Positions 19,516 through 29,250 are shown, counted from the stretch's first letter. The stretch is DNA of 64,000 nucleotides from Cystobacter ferrugineus (GCF_001887355.1 NZ_MPIN01000002.1:372001-436000); one strand, 5' to 3'. Translations and numbers: made by a program. The notes: a model not told the origin generated them from the letters alone.

Positions 19516-20974
19516 ATGGCCCCGAGTGAGTGAGCATGGGGACTTCGTGCGCCACGGGCACGACGAAGGAGAAGGTACTTCCGCGGCCGGGCTCGCTCTC
19601 CACCCAGATGCGCCCTCCGTGCGCCTCGACGAGCCCCTTGGCGATGGACAGCCCGAGCCCGGCTCCCCGGCGATCTCCGTGCCGCATCTGCCAGAAGCGA
19701 TCGAAGAGGTGCTCGCGGGCCTCGGGGGGAATTCCCGGGCCGGTATCACTCACCCAGAAGCGCACCACCGCTCCCTCCGTCCGGGCGCCGAGCGTCACCC
19801 GGCCCCCGGGCGGGGTGAACTTCAGGGCGTTGCCGAGCAGGTTGGAGAAGACCTGGAGGATCCGCTCCCGGTCCACGCGAACCCAGGGCAATGCCTCGGC
19901 GATATCGATGCTCAGTTGGAGCCGCGAGGCCAGCGGCCGCACCTCGTCGAGCGCCTCCTGGAGGAGTGACCCCGCGGGTTCCGGACCGGTCTCCACGGCC
20001 AGCCGGCCAGCCTCGATACGGCTCACGTCCAGCAGATCCTCGATCAACCGGTTCATGCGCTCCACGGAGCCGCGGATGATGCGCAAGGAAGCCTGGAGCC
20101 GTCCGTCGCTGGCGATGGTCTGCTGCCTCAACAAGGTCTGGGCGCTGATGGAGATGGCATTGAGCGGATTGCGCAGGTCATGTGCCACCACGGCCAGGAC
20201 GTCGTCACGTGCCTGGGTGGCCTCCCGGGCGGCTCGGTAGAGCCGGGCACTCTGGAGCGCGAGCGCGGCCCGGCGTGCCAGTTCCTCCGCCAGCCGCAGG
20301 TCCATCTCTCCATAGGCAGGGTGGGGAGCACTGGAGACGAGGACGAGCGTGCCCATGAAGCTTCCGTGGACCAGGAGTGGCAGGCCCATGAGTGAGCGCG
20401 GGCTCAGCTCGAGCAGGAGCCGGAGGTGCTCCTCGCTTCGAGCGAGGGACGCGAGGCTGCCGGTGGACACGTCCGACAGCACCCAGGGTCGTCGCGTCTC
20501 CAGCAGGGACGAGAGCAAGGACGGGCCGCGCCGCTCCAGCGCCGTGCGCTCCAGGGCCTCGACGAGTGGCGCCTTGTCCGCGTCACGGTGTATGACCTTC
20601 AGCCGCCGGGGCCGCCACTCGTCGGCCTCCAGGGCGAGCAAGCCGCAGTCCGCCAGGGCGCCCACCGCCAGCGTGGCGATGTTCGTGAGCGTCTGCTCAT
20701 GGTCCAGCGTCGATGCGAGGCGGGTGCCCACCTCGCTCAAGAAGCGGCCCTCCCACTCGAGCCTCTCCATCTCGGGGGCCGATGCCTCCCGCTGCCGCGA
20801 GCCGAGCAGGATCCCCACGCCCAGTGTCAGCGCCATCAACACCACCACCGATGGGAAGTTCCAGCCCCCCGACGGCCTTGGAGACGTCACGGAATGCACC
20901 AGCGTGAGGACTCCCAGAACGAGGAGCCCCAAGAACATCATCCTTCCCACGGTCTCCCAGGGGAGCCGGCGCAT
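19514..20974 (-). CDS. Membrane sensor histidine kinase with GAF domain
   Basis: A 486-residue kinase with two N-terminal membrane segments and almost no periplasmic loop. A GAF domain follows (residues about 85-235, starting [13 protein letters not shown]), then HisKA ([14 protein letters not shown]) and HATPase ([30 protein letters not shown]). The catalytic half is closely similar to that of the bacteriophytochrome nearby, so they may share partners. With so short an outer loop, the input is probably cytoplasmic or intramembrane. It is divergent from the B12-binding protein gene across a 198-base region holding a perfect inverted repeat. No response regulator adjoins it. GGGAGGG precedes the ATG. 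Confidence 0.9.
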   Translation of the reverse strand: MRRLPWETVGRMMFLGLLVLGVLTLVHSVTSPRPSGGWNFPSVVVLMALTLGVGILLGSRQREASAPEMERLEWEGRFLSEVGTRLASTLDHEQTLTNIATLAVGALADCGLLALEADEWRPRRLKVIHRDADKAPLVEALERTALERRGPSLLSSLLETRRPWVLSDVSTGSLASLARSEEHLRLLLELSPRSLMGLPLLVHGSFMGTLVLVSSAPHPAYGEMDLRLAEELARRAALALQSARLYRAAREATQARDDVLAVVAHDLRNPLNAISISAQTLLRQQTIASDGRLQASLRIIRGSVERMNRLIEDLLDVSRIEAGRLAVETGPEPAGSLLQEALDEVRPLASRLQLSIDIAEALPWVRVDRERILQVFSNLLGNALKFTPPGGRVTLGARTEGAVVRFWVSDTGPGIPPEAREHLFDRFWQMRHGDRRGAGLGLSIAKGLVEAHGGRIWVESEPGRGSTFSFVVPVAHEVPMLTHSGP

Positions 20975-21002
20975 GTCCTTTCCCTCCCCCGTGAGAACTC
21001 CT

Positions 21003-21021
21003 GACCAGAGGGGCTCTGGTC
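21003..21021. promoter_or_regulatory. Perfect inverted repeat in the histidine kinase / B12 protein divergent region
   Basis: GACCAGAG and CTCTGGTC are separated by GGG, 29 bases upstream of the kinase ATG and about 150 upstream of the B12-protein ATG. It is a candidate operator for one or both genes. Confidence 0.45.
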
Positions 21022-21172
21022 TCCCTCAAGATGGAGCGGGCGGAAGGTCTTTCCAATCCCAGTGCATGCAAGGGGGAGGCAGGCAGGGCGGCGACAGGGC
21101 CTTCTCCATCTCGCGGCGAAGAAGGCGTCGTGGCTACATTGGGTTTGGAGGAGGCGCGCGCGCCGGAAAACC

Positions 21173-21850
21173 ATGGAACAAAGCCAGCCAGCGGAGCTTC
21201 GCTTCCTTCGCCTGCTCGCGTCCTATCTCGCCACGCAACTGGCGGGGGACCTGCGGGGCGTCTTGCGCCTCCTGGATGAGTCATTGGCGCGGGGCGCCTC
21301 TGTCACGGACCTCCAGTGCCAGGTCATCCAGGCGGCTCAGCGAGAGCTGGGCCGGCTCTGGCAGCAAGGCCATATCGGCATCGCCCAGGAGCACCGGGCC
21401 ACCTCCATCTCCCAGGTGGCGCTGGCCCACCTCTTCTCTCGCGCCCAGCCCGCGCCCGCCCGGGGCATGAGCGTGGCGGTGGCCTGTGTCGAGGGGGAGT
21501 TGCACGAGATGCCCGCCCGCCTGTTATCCGACTTCCTGGAGCTGGCGGGCTTCACCGTGATACACCTCGGAGCCAACCTCCCCACGGACGGCCTGGTTTC
21601 GCTCCTCGAACGAGAGCCGCCAGACGTGCTGGCCCTGTCGGTGACGATGCTCTTCAACATCCCGGCCCTTCGCAGGGCCGTCGCGGAGGTCCGCGGGCGG
21701 CTGGGCCCCGCTCTGCCCATCCTCGTGGGCGGCCTCGCCATCAACGCGCACCCTGGACTGGTGGAGGAGCTGGGCGTGGCGAGCGCGGGTCCCACTCCGG
21801 CGGAGCTGGAGTCCTCCGTGCTGCGCGCGGTGGCTCGGCGTCTTCATTGA
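21173..21850 (+). CDS. Stand-alone cobalamin-binding protein with Wx9EH light-sensor signature
   Basis: A 225-residue soluble protein with a helical B12 cap (residues about 15-90) and a Rossmann-like B12-binding domain (about 98-210). The cap has Trp63 followed by nine residues and Glu73-His74, the Wx9EH signature of CarH/LitR adenosylcobalamin photoreceptors. The lower-ligand region reads VEGELHEMP with His111, a variant of the E/DxHxxG motif. The residue after Trp63 is Gln, where CarH has His132. There is no MerR DNA-binding domain, so output must go through a partner, possibly the divergent histidine kinase. The ATG at 21173 is chosen because the cap starts there. The ribosome-binding site is weak. 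Confidence 0.85.
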   Translation: MEQSQPAELRFLRLLASYLATQLAGDLRGVLRLLDESLARGASVTDLQCQVIQAAQRELGRLWQQGHIGIAQEHRATSISQVALAHLFSRAQPAPARGMSVAVACVEGELHEMPARLLSDFLELAGFTVIHLGANLPTDGLVSLLEREPPDVLALSVTMLFNIPALRRAVAEVRGRLGPALPILVGGLAINAHPGLVEELGVASAGPTPAELESSVLRAVARRLH

Positions 21851-22087
21851 AGATGGGGGCGCCTGACCCACCCAGGGATGGGGCTTGCCCGCTCCTTCGA
21901 CGTCTCGGACGGCGGGGCAATCCATTATCAACTTCAAGGCGTTGGGGAATGGAGTTTCCGCTCCAACACGCCGTGGCAGTTTGATGGAGGAAACTCCCGC
22001 GATTCTGGCCTAACAGGAATTCAAGTCGGTCCTACTCTCGCCTTCCCCTGTCTGAATTGAGATCAGGGAGAAAGCGCAGGACTGAAC

Positions 22088-23674
22088 TTGGGGCTCTTGT
22101 CTATCAGAAATAGCAGCCTTCCGCTGCTGGGCGTGGGATTGATGGCGGGCGCCGCGGCCATCACCCTTCCACAATCATGGCCCACGCCGTGGCCACGACC
22201 GGACGAGCAGAAGGTTTCTCAGGAACTCGTGGTCAAGTATGGCACCAATCGCATTTGTCGGACCATGGAGCAGGGCCAGTGCAAGCAATGGGATGATGTG
22301 AAGTTGCGCTCCTACAATGGGGGGCTCGTCGGACCGACCATCGAGGTGCGGCCCGGTTCCACCTTGAGTATCCTCCTGGACAATCAGCTTCCGTTGGAGC
22401 CACCCCTGCTGGAGACTCAGCTGCTCCATCCCACTCCCAACATCCCGCACGGCTTCAACACCACCAACATCCACACCCACGGGCTGCACGTGTCTCCCGT
22501 GGGCAACTCGGACAATGTTCTGCTGGCCATCGGCCCCCAGAAGCGGTTCGAGTATGAAATCAAGATTCCTGACGACCACCCCGCCGGGCTCTACTGGTAT
22601 CACGCCCACAAGCACGGCTCGGTGGCCCTGCAGGTCTCCAGTGGCATGGCCGGCGCCTTGATCGTCCGCGGCGACATCGACGAGGTCCCCGCCATCAGGA
22701 ATGCCCGGGAGCGGATCTTCGTCTTCGAGCAGATCCCCTATTCCCTGATGGAGGATCCCGAAGCGCCGGGCACGCAGATCAACATGGTGGAGAACTACGA
22801 CGCGTTCATGCCGGGGCGATGGGAGGAGTCCGGTCTGCGCACGCTCATCAATGGGGAGCTCCTGCCCACCATCAGCATCAGGCCGGGTGAGACACAGCGC
22901 TGGAGGTTCATCCACGCGGGCACCATGGAGGCGCTCCGGCTCCGGCTCGTGCGCGAGAGCGATCAGCAGGCCCTGATGACGCAGTACCAGATCGCTCATG
23001 ATGGCATCACCACCGGTCGCCTCGACGCGGTCCAGGAAACGGAGATGTTTCCCGGCTACCGGGTGGACGTGATGGTGAGGGCCGGTGCCGTGCAGGAGAC
23101 CTACCTGCTGGTGGATGAGGCGAGTGCCGTCGCGGACTCGCTGCATGGCCAGGCGGAGTCGCGCAAGGTCCTGGCTCGCGTCGTGGTGGAGGGCAGGAGC
23201 TTCGGCATGATGCCGCTGCCCAGCCCGGCCGAGCTGGCCAGGCTTGTTCCCTTCCAGCCCATCGCGGACAATGAAATCACCGGCACCCAGGAGGCGAACT
23301 TCGATGTGGATTTCAGTGTCCTCCCGCCCGTGTTCATGATCAATGGCAGACCCTACAACCCGAACGACCCGCCGCGCCGGCTCCAGCTCGAGGCGGTGGA
23401 GGAGTGGCGCGTCTCCGCCACGGCGGTCCAGGGCCATCCCTTCCACATCCACGTCAATCCCTTCCTGGTGATGCTGGGGAATGGAAAGGACATCTGGAAG
23501 GATACCCTCTTCATCCGGCCAGGCCAGTCCTTCAAACTGCGCACCCGCTACAGGCGCTACATCGGGAAGTTCGTGCTGCACTGCCACATCCTGGACCATG
23601 AGGACATGGGCATGATGGAAGTGGAGGAAATCGTCCCACCCGGTTCGATGAGCAGTGGAGAGCACCCCCACTGA
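22088..23674 (+). CDS. Periplasmic multicopper oxidase
   Basis: A 528-residue three-cupredoxin oxidase with a hydrophobic export region at the N-terminus. All four copper motif groups are visible: HTHGLH at about 129-134, WYHAHKHG at about 170-177, HPFHIHVNP at about 450, and HCHILDHEDMGMM at about 500-512. The last contains the type 1 Cu Cys and an axial Met. Such laccase-like enzymes oxidise phenols or Cu(I). The TTG at 22088 is the longest start; ATG at 22142 would lose part of the signal. AGGGAG lies about 15 bases upstream of the TTG. A strong hairpin follows the stop. Confidence 0.92.
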   Translation: MGLLSIRNSSLPLLGVGLMAGAAAITLPQSWPTPWPRPDEQKVSQELVVKYGTNRICRTMEQGQCKQWDDVKLRSYNGGLVGPTIEVRPGSTLSILLDNQLPLEPPLLETQLLHPTPNIPHGFNTTNIHTHGLHVSPVGNSDNVLLAIGPQKRFEYEIKIPDDHPAGLYWYHAHKHGSVALQVSSGMAGALIVRGDIDEVPAIRNARERIFVFEQIPYSLMEDPEAPGTQINMVENYDAFMPGRWEESGLRTLINGELLPTISIRPGETQRWRFIHAGTMEALRLRLVRESDQQALMTQYQIAHDGITTGRLDAVQETEMFPGYRVDVMVRAGAVQETYLLVDEASAVADSLHGQAESRKVLARVVVEGRSFGMMPLPSPAELARLVPFQPIADNEITGTQEANFDVDFSVLPPVFMINGRPYNPNDPPRRLQLEAVEEWRVSATAVQGHPFHIHVNPFLVMLGNGKDIWKDTLFIRPGQSFKLRTRYRRYIGKFVLHCHILDHEDMGMMEVEEIVPPGSMSSGEHPH

Positions 23675-23681
23675 GCCCCCC

Positions 23682-23721
23682 CACCGGGCTGCTTCGAGTG
23701 TGTGACTCGGACAGCCCGGTG
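23682..23721. terminator. Hairpin terminator after the multicopper oxidase gene
   Basis: CACCGGGCTG pairs perfectly with CAGCCCGGTG, with an inner CGAGT/ACTCG stem. It is 8 bases after the oxidase stop and just beyond the pseudo-aspartokinase stop on the other strand. A related hairpin at 24345-24382 occupies the same position after the intact aspartokinase, so it seems to belong to the duplicated segment. Confidence 0.65.
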
Positions 23722-23747
23722 CATGGCCTCCTCCTCGCGTCCGCCGC

Positions 23748-24290
23748 TCAGGCCGGGGCGCTGAGGGTGGGGCCCGGCGGACGTCTCGCCAATGGAGTGA
23801 CCCGAGGCAGGTTCCGTAGGGGTGATGAACGCCCTCCCTCCGCGGAATCGCCTCTCCCCTGACGGAACCAACCCAGGACGGTCTCGCCCGAAGGTGTCAT
23901 GCGGCGGGGAGACGACTCGGTTCGTCAGGTCCGGTGTTCCAGCAGGCAGGCCGTTGACCTGCGGCTCGTTCCCCCAGGCTCGACACGGAGATGTGCTCAG
24001 CGGCTTCAGGCCTCGGCACGGGCGGGCGGAGATATCGCCGGAGCGCGGGCCGCCACCCACCAGCGGCGACCCTGGTCTGCTCTTCCGGGCCCCGCGGTCC
24101 ATGGGCGCCTGACTCGTTCGGGAACTGCTCGAGATGAAGGAGAACTGTCCGTCCGGGGCGCGCGCCCGCCCGCATCGGGCATGGCGGGGCATGTCCACGC
24201 TCACGTTCAGCTCGGCCACCAGGTCCGCCACCTGCTTCGGGTGACTCCCTGGGGCCAGGCCCGTCCTCCCGGCCGCGCACCCGCTCGAGA
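23748..24290 (-). pseudogene. Decayed duplicate of the aspartokinase C-terminal (ACT) region
   Basis: Read on the minus strand, this stretch contains a recognisable but broken copy of the end of the aspartokinase at 24408-25727. [11 protein letters not shown] and HARC match the intact gene's [17 protein letters not shown], then ISARPCRGL matches IAARLCRGL, and PPHDTF matches LLHDTF. The stop context SAPA-stop is shared, the two stops being exactly 660 bases apart. About 29 identical bases run through the AELNVSVDM part. Insertions and deletions disrupt the frame, and the N-terminal kinase domain is absent. It is probably a tandem partial duplication that decayed. Confidence 0.82.
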
Positions 24291-24344
24291 CGCGCTCCAT
24301 CGGGAAGTCCGTGCCGCACTGCACTGCTACCTCCTGGACCCCGA

Positions 24345-24382
24345 ACCGGGCTGCCCTGCGATCAGGGCTCGGGCAGCCCGGT
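24345..24382 (-). terminator. Hairpin downstream of the aspartokinase gene
   Basis: ACCGGGCTGCCC pairs perfectly with GGGCAGCCCGGT around a 14-base loop, 26 bases after the aspartokinase stop. It is the probable end of the six-gene biosynthetic operon. No clear U-tract follows. Confidence 0.55.
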
Positions 24383-24407
24383 GCGTGGTTTCCCTCTGTT
24401 CCGCCGC

Positions 24408-25727
24408 TCAGGCCGGAGCGCTGGCGACGAGCTCCCCGACGGAGCTCTCGCCGACGAGCTCGAAGGTGTCATGCAGCAGGCGGATGGCGTGGTCCGCGTG
24501 ACGCGACTCCACCAGGCAGCTCACCCTCAGCTCGTTCACCACCAGGCCCGACACGGGGATGCCCTGCTGGTTCAGGCCGCGGCACAGGCGGGCGGCGATT
24601 CCCGGATCCGAGCGCAGGCCGATGCCCACCAGCGACACCTTGGCCAGGTCCGACGATACCCGCAGCACACGGACATCCAGCTTCTTGGAGAGCTGCTCCA
24701 GGTGGGGCCGCGCGCGGAGCAATTCCCCCTCCGGCAGGGTGAAGGAGATGTCCGTCCGGGTCAGCTCCTGGATGCAGCGGGCATGGCAGAACATGTCCAC
24801 GCTCACGTTCAGCTCGGCCAGCAGATCCGTCACTTCCGCCACCTGCTCCGGGCTGCACTCCACCCCGAGCAGCTCCACCCGGGCCTGCCCGCGCTCGCAC
24901 GCCAGCCCCGTCAACTTCCGGGCCTCGAGCACCTGCTCCCGGGCGACGATCCGGGTGCCTTCCTCCTCGGAGAACGTACTGCGTACGTGCACGGGTACCT
25001 CGTATTTCATGGCGATCTCCACGCTGCGCACCTGGAGCACCTTGGCCCCCAGGGACGCCAACTCGAGCATCTCTTCATACGGAATGGTGCTCAGCTTCCG
25101 CCCGGAAGGGCAGACACGGGGGTCGGCCGTGTAGACACCATCCACATCGGTGTAGATTTCACAGACATCCGCCTTCAGCGCGGCCGCCACCGCCACCGCC
25201 GTGGTGTCCGAGCCGCCGCGCCCCAGGGTGGTGATGTTGTTCTCGGGATCCACCCCCTGGAAACCCGCGACCACGACGATGTGCCCCTGGGCGAGGGCAC
25301 GGCGGAGGCGGCCCTGCTCCACCCGCTGGATGCGGGCCCGGGTGAAGGCGCTGTCCGTGATTACCGGCAACTGGTGTCCCAACAGGGAGAAGGCCCGTCC
25401 GCCCTCCGCCTGGATGGCCAGCGCCGTCAGCGCCACCGACACCTGCTCTCCCGTCGACGCGAGCACATCCATCTCCCGCGAGTCCGGCAGGGGGTGCATC
25501 TGGTGGGCCAGCTTCAACAGCCGATCCGTTTCGCCGGCCATGGCGCTGACCACCACCACCACGTCGTTGCCCTCCCGCTGGCTGGCCAGCGCGATGCGGG
25601 CGATGTTGCGGATGCGCTCGATATTCGCCACGGACGTCCCCCCGAACTTCTTCACGAGGAGGGGTCGCCGGCGGTTCTGGAGCGCCCCTCCTCCCGAAGG
25701 AAGGGGGCTGATGACCGTGGGTTTCAT
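24408..25727 (-). CDS. Aspartokinase
   Basis: A 439-residue aspartate kinase producing aspartyl-4-phosphate, the first step toward aspartate semialdehyde. The N-terminal [12 protein letters not shown] motif, the GRGGSDTTA segment and the [19 protein letters not shown] segment are diagnostic. Two C-terminal ACT domains follow. The ATG overlaps the stop of the aldolase gene (ATGA), so translation is coupled. It sits last in an operon of 3-amino-4-hydroxybenzoate-type genes, which suggests a pathway-dedicated supply enzyme rather than the housekeeping copy. Feedback sensitivity cannot be read from the sequence. No aspartate semialdehyde dehydrogenase is in the cluster. Confidence 0.93.
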   Translation of the reverse strand: MKPTVISPLPSGGGALQNRRRPLLVKKFGGTSVANIERIRNIARIALASQREGNDVVVVVSAMAGETDRLLKLAHQMHPLPDSREMDVLASTGEQVSVALTALAIQAEGGRAFSLLGHQLPVITDSAFTRARIQRVEQGRLRRALAQGHIVVVAGFQGVDPENNITTLGRGGSDTTAVAVAAALKADVCEIYTDVDGVYTADPRVCPSGRKLSTIPYEEMLELASLGAKVLQVRSVEIAMKYEVPVHVRSTFSEEEGTRIVAREQVLEARKLTGLACERGQARVELLGVECSPEQVAEVTDLLAELNVSVDMFCHARCIQELTRTDISFTLPEGELLRARPHLEQLSKKLDVRVLRVSSDLAKVSLVGIGLRSDPGIAARLCRGLNQQGIPVSGLVVNELRVSCLVESRHADHAIRLLHDTFELVGESSVGELVASAPA

Positions 25728-26587
25728 TTCACGACCTCTTCCACCACGGGGGACCAGCGCACCTGGGGAGCGTGGTCGGGCAGGGCCCAGGTGACGGTGG
25801 ACTCCGGCACCACGGCATGGTTCCCCAGGACCACCTCCTGCAGCCGGCTGAGCGTGGCGCGGGCGGACTCCCGCTGGAAGATGTTGCGTCCCACGCACAG
25901 CCCGGTGGCGCCGCAGCGCACCACCTCCTCGGCCATCATGAGGATCTCCGCCTCGGAGCGCATCGCTCCCCCCGCGAAGAACACGGCGGTGTGCTCCCGG
26001 ATGCCCTCGAGCAGCGTGGGCATCAGCGCGAGATCATCCGGCGCGGCCAGCTTGAGCGCGTCCGTGCCCAACTCCACGCACGCGCGCATCAGGTGCTTGA
26101 GCCTGTTCACGCGCTGCTCCTGCGCGTCGCAGGAGACCTTGTCGTAGAGCATGGTGAGCACGGGCAGGCCGTACTGCTGGGCCTCGTCCACCACCGAGCC
26201 GAGCTGGGCCAGGTTGTGGGCGTCGTTCTTCCCATCGAAGTTGAGCTGCAGGGAGACCGCGTCCGCCCCGAGCCGCAGCGCCGCCTCCACCGAGGTCAGC
26301 CGCTCCTTGCGGTCCGGTGTCGAGGCCAGCGACATCATGCCATTGAGGTGGATCATGACGCCGATGCCCTTCAACAGACCGTGGCTCCCGAGCCGCTCCA
26401 CCATGCCCTTGTGGGCGATGATCCCCGTGATGCCCGGATGACCGAGCCAGCGGGACAACTGCTCCATGCTGGCCAGGCCCTCCACCGGTCCAATCGTCAG
26501 CCCATGATCCATGGGGACGATGATTCCCCGTCCGCTCCGCCGGTCCACGAAATGCGACCAGCGAATGCGTTTGGCGGTTCCATTCAT
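25724..26587 (-). CDS. Class I aldolase, GriI / ADH synthase family
   Basis: A 287-residue aldolase of the DhnA/LacD-like class I family, which includes archaeal 2-amino-3,7-dideoxyheptulosonate synthase and GriI of grixazone synthesis. PMDHG (residues 25-29) gives the conserved Asp, and Lys179 in [11 protein letters not shown] is the probable Schiff-base lysine. GriI condenses aspartate semialdehyde with DHAP; the archaeal enzyme uses 6-deoxy-5-ketofructose phosphate. The start at 26587 has GGAGGAG upstream, and a longer open frame beyond it overlaps the next gene and is rejected. It is flanked by aspartokinase and the dehydroquinate synthase II-like gene, so it acts on their substrate and product. 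Confidence 0.87.
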   Translation of the reverse strand: MNGTAKRIRWSHFVDRRSGRGIIVPMDHGLTIGPVEGLASMEQLSRWLGHPGITGIIAHKGMVERLGSHGLLKGIGVMIHLNGMMSLASTPDRKERLTSVEAALRLGADAVSLQLNFDGKNDAHNLAQLGSVVDEAQQYGLPVLTMLYDKVSCDAQEQRVNRLKHLMRACVELGTDALKLAAPDDLALMPTLLEGIREHTAVFFAGGAMRSEAEILMMAEEVVRCGATGLCVGRNIFQRESARATLSRLQEVVLGNHAVVPESTVTWALPDHAPQVRWSPVVEEVVK

Positions 26588-26637
26588 GATGACAGTCTCC
26601 TCCTGCTTGAAATGAAGTACTCCGATGGGGAAGGCGC

Positions 26638-27888
26638 TCAGGTCTCGATGATGTGCTCGTCGACCTTGATGCCCACGTGCCGGCCGGGCTGGGCCAGGTG
26701 GCCGAGCACCTTGTCGCCGGGCTTGAGCGCGGTGATGTTCAGCGGCTTGGCCTCGTCGGAGAAGATCCGGACGTGCCAGTCGTCCTGCATGATGGCGTTG
26801 ATGCGCTCGCCGCTGGCGAACTCGACCTCGATGAGGCGCAGGGGCCGCACCTCCGTCTTCATCCGGCCGACGCTGGAGCGGCGCGTCTTGCCGGTGTGGT
26901 CCACCAGCATGATGGACGCGCCCGCGCGCAACTCGCTCATGTAGTCCGTGCGGTTGTTGTAGTTGTAGACGTAGCTGTGCACGGCACCGGCGTTCACCCG
27001 GAAGGGGCGCAGCTCCATGTACGGCAGGAAGAAGACCTCGGGGCAGCACAGGATTCCGCCCTGCGAGGTGGAGCCCACCAGCATGCCCTCCGTCGGGGAG
27101 AAGAGCGTCGTGGTGTCGATGCAGCTACGGTAGCCCATGCCGATGGGCACGCTGCGCACCACGCTGGCCACCTCCACCTTCGTCGCCGCGCGATCCAGCC
27201 GGCCCAGCCGCGAGACGAACTCGCTGAGCGCCCCGTGGTTGCGCGGCGAGAACATGACGCCGTCCGCGCCCACCTCCATGACGCCCAGGGTGACGATGGC
27301 GTCGTCCACGTCCGTCGGGGTGTTGATCTCCTTGATGAGCACGGTGCGCGTGGCCTGCAGCGAGGCGATCACCAGCTCCAGCGGGATGTTGGTGGGATCC
27401 CTGAAGCGCACCATCAGGTAGGCATGGTGGACGCCTTCCTGGATGGACGCGTGGAGGCTGGCGCCGTCATCCACGTAGGCGCGGTAGCAGGTCTTGAATC
27501 CCAGCTCCGCGGCCTTCTGCAGCACCTGGATTTCCGGGCTGGCCACCACGAAGGTCTGGCCGCCCTGGGGCAGGGTCTTGAGCCGCTCGAGATCCTCGAT
27601 GCGCGGGGTATGGAGCACCTTGAGCATGCGCGCCGGGATGGCCGGCGCGAGCGTGGCGACGTTCTCCGGGTAGAGGACGACACCGGTGTAGGCCTGATTG
27701 ACGATCCGCCCGAGCAAGCCCTCGCTGTCCGCGGGCGTGGCCAGCCCGGCCGTGTCGAACCAGACGATGAGCGAGCCGGCTTCCTCCACCCGGTTGCGAT
27801 CCCCCTCGACGCGCTCGAGGCGGATGCGCTCGCGCTTCTGCATGTTGACGGCATCATTGTTCACGGTGTTGGTCGCGGTAACGTCCAT
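26638..27888 (-). CDS. 3-Dehydroquinate synthase II / GriH-like enzyme
   Basis: A 416-residue protein of the 3-dehydroquinate synthase II family. Characteristic stretches are GADGVMFSPRN, PIGMGYRSCIDTTT, EGMLVGSTSQGG, NAGAVHSYV and GIKVDEHIIE. Archaeal members oxidatively deaminate and cyclise the aldolase product to dehydroquinate. GriH instead helps form 3-amino-4-hydroxybenzoate from the GriI product. The clustering with ligases and an amidohydrolase favours the second role, but this is inference. The ATG at 27888 has GGAG 11 bases upstream; an ATG eight codons earlier (27912) is possible. There are 50 bases to the aldolase gene. Confidence 0.85.
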   Translation of the reverse strand: MDVTATNTVNNDAVNMQKRERIRLERVEGDRNRVEEAGSLIVWFDTAGLATPADSEGLLGRIVNQAYTGVVLYPENVATLAPAIPARMLKVLHTPRIEDLERLKTLPQGGQTFVVASPEIQVLQKAAELGFKTCYRAYVDDGASLHASIQEGVHHAYLMVRFRDPTNIPLELVIASLQATRTVLIKEINTPTDVDDAIVTLGVMEVGADGVMFSPRNHGALSEFVSRLGRLDRAATKVEVASVVRSVPIGMGYRSCIDTTTLFSPTEGMLVGSTSQGGILCCPEVFFLPYMELRPFRVNAGAVHSYVYNYNNRTDYMSELRAGASIMLVDHTGKTRRSSVGRMKTEVRPLRLIEVEFASGERINAIMQDDWHVRIFSDEAKPLNITALKPGDKVLGHLAQPGRHVGIKVDEHIIET

Positions 27889-27997
27889 GATTGTGTGTTC
27901 TCCACCCGGCATGTGCGTGCTGCCTACCGTCCGCGGCGCGAGAAAGGCCGGGATGAGTTGACGCGGACGGAATGGTTTGTCTTGGATTGCCGCTGTC

Positions 27998-29227
27998 CTA
28001 CGGGCGGTGCTCTGGAGTGCTCACGTAGATGGGCTTGCCCGCCATCCCGAACGAGATCGGCTCCTGGCGGTCGTAGAGGGTCCCCTTGGGGACCAGGTCG
28101 ACCTTCAGGCGCAGGCCGTGGTGCTCCTCCAACCGGGAGAGCAGGGCGGGCCGCAGCGCGTCTCCCTCCCGCTCCTTCTCCACCGTGAAGAGCAGATGCC
28201 CGTCCGGTGCGGAGGACGCCCGCCAGAAGCGCCGGCTGGGCAGTTGGGAGACGATTTCCTCCAGCTCCCAGAGATCGATCGGCCTGCCCTGGCTCCACAG
28301 CAGATCCTCCACCCGGCCACGGACGATCAGGGTCGAACGTTGGCCGCACCCGCAGGGCTGCTCCACGCGCTGGACGCGGTCGCCCGTGAAGTAGCGGATC
28401 ATGGGTGAGGCCCTCGGGGTGAGCGAGGTGATGACCGAGTAGCCCGTTTCGCCCGGCGCCACTTCCTTCTCGAGCCGCTCGTCCAGCACTTCCATCAAGA
28501 AGTGCTCCTGCCAGGGATGGAGCCGCTGCTCCCGGCAATCCATGGCCTGGGGACCCGTCTCGGTCATCCCATAGTTGTCATAGACGGGCACGCCCCAGAG
28601 CTCTTCCAACAACTTGCGGCGGGCCTGCGTCAGGGGCTCCCCGGCGCAGCAGAGGGCGCGCAGGTGGGGAAAGTCCCGGCGAAGCTCGAGCCCCGCCATC
28701 TCCGCTGCCTCGGCGATCATCACCGCCGACAGGGAGATGGTGGCGAGCACGGTGACTTGCAGCTTCCTCATCAGCTCGACCACGCGGGGCAGCGGGGTGA
28801 TGGAGCTCCGGCTGTCAGCGGGGATCACGCAGGCGCCCTTGTGCTGGGCGGCCCCATGGACGAAGTGCCCGATGGTGGAGAGGGCATAGGGAAAGCGGAT
28901 GAGCACCCGATCCCCGGGCTTGAACCCGACGCCCCACTCGGAGAAGTGCGAATGGATCTCCGCCAGATCCTCCCCGCTGAACCAGGCGGACACGGGCGTG
29001 CCCGTCGTCGCGGAGGACTCGTGGTATTGCAGCAGCTTCTCGGGCGGGACACAGATGAGGCCGTGCGGCGACTGCCGGCGCAGGTCTTCCTTGGTGGTGA
29101 AGGGGAGGCGCTGGAACTCCTCCCAGGAGCGAAGGGGCGTGCCCGGCAGGCGCTCCCGGTAGAAGGGGGCGCCTCGTGCGTGCCGCAGCACCTGATTGAT
29201 GCTGTCCATGCGTTCTGATGTGGCCAT
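27998..29227 (-). CDS. AMP-forming aryl acid ligase, PaaK-like (first)
   Basis: A 409-residue adenylate-forming enzyme of the phenylacetate-CoA ligase type. The phosphate-binding loop reads SSATTGTP at residues 71-78. DNYGMTETGPQ is the A5-like motif and IRYFTGDRV the ATP-ribose motif. A CGCG segment follows, and the C-terminal mobile domain is short. It would activate an aromatic acid as adenylate or CoA thioester. It lies between the amidohydrolase (23 bases) and the dehydroquinate synthase-like gene in one operon. GAGGGA precedes the ATG at 29227. The two ligases are divergent from each other, suggesting different substrates or one coupling role. Confidence 0.85.
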   Translation of the reverse strand: MATSERMDSINQVLRHARGAPFYRERLPGTPLRSWEEFQRLPFTTKEDLRRQSPHGLICVPPEKLLQYHESSATTGTPVSAWFSGEDLAEIHSHFSEWGVGFKPGDRVLIRFPYALSTIGHFVHGAAQHKGACVIPADSRSSITPLPRVVELMRKLQVTVLATISLSAVMIAEAAEMAGLELRRDFPHLRALCCAGEPLTQARRKLLEELWGVPVYDNYGMTETGPQAMDCREQRLHPWQEHFLMEVLDERLEKEVAPGETGYSVITSLTPRASPMIRYFTGDRVQRVEQPCGCGQRSTLIVRGRVEDLLWSQGRPIDLWELEEIVSQLPSRRFWRASSAPDGHLLFTVEKEREGDALRPALLSRLEEHHGLRLKVDLVPKGTLYDRQEPISFGMAGKPIYVSTPEHRP

Positions 29228-29250
29228 GGGTCGTGATTCCCTCGTGGTGG

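Noticed and set aside
21878-22060. A 60-residue open frame before the multicopper oxidase
   Set aside because: No ribosome-binding site, no hydrophobic or motif signal, and composition unlike coding DNA here. The stretch also contains a degenerate hairpin, so it looks like leader sequence.
25724-27049. Longer (441-residue) version of the aldolase
   Set aside because: The extra N-terminal 154 residues lie antiphase over the dehydroquinate synthase-like gene and lack similarity to aldolases; the ATG at 26587 has its own ribosome-binding site.
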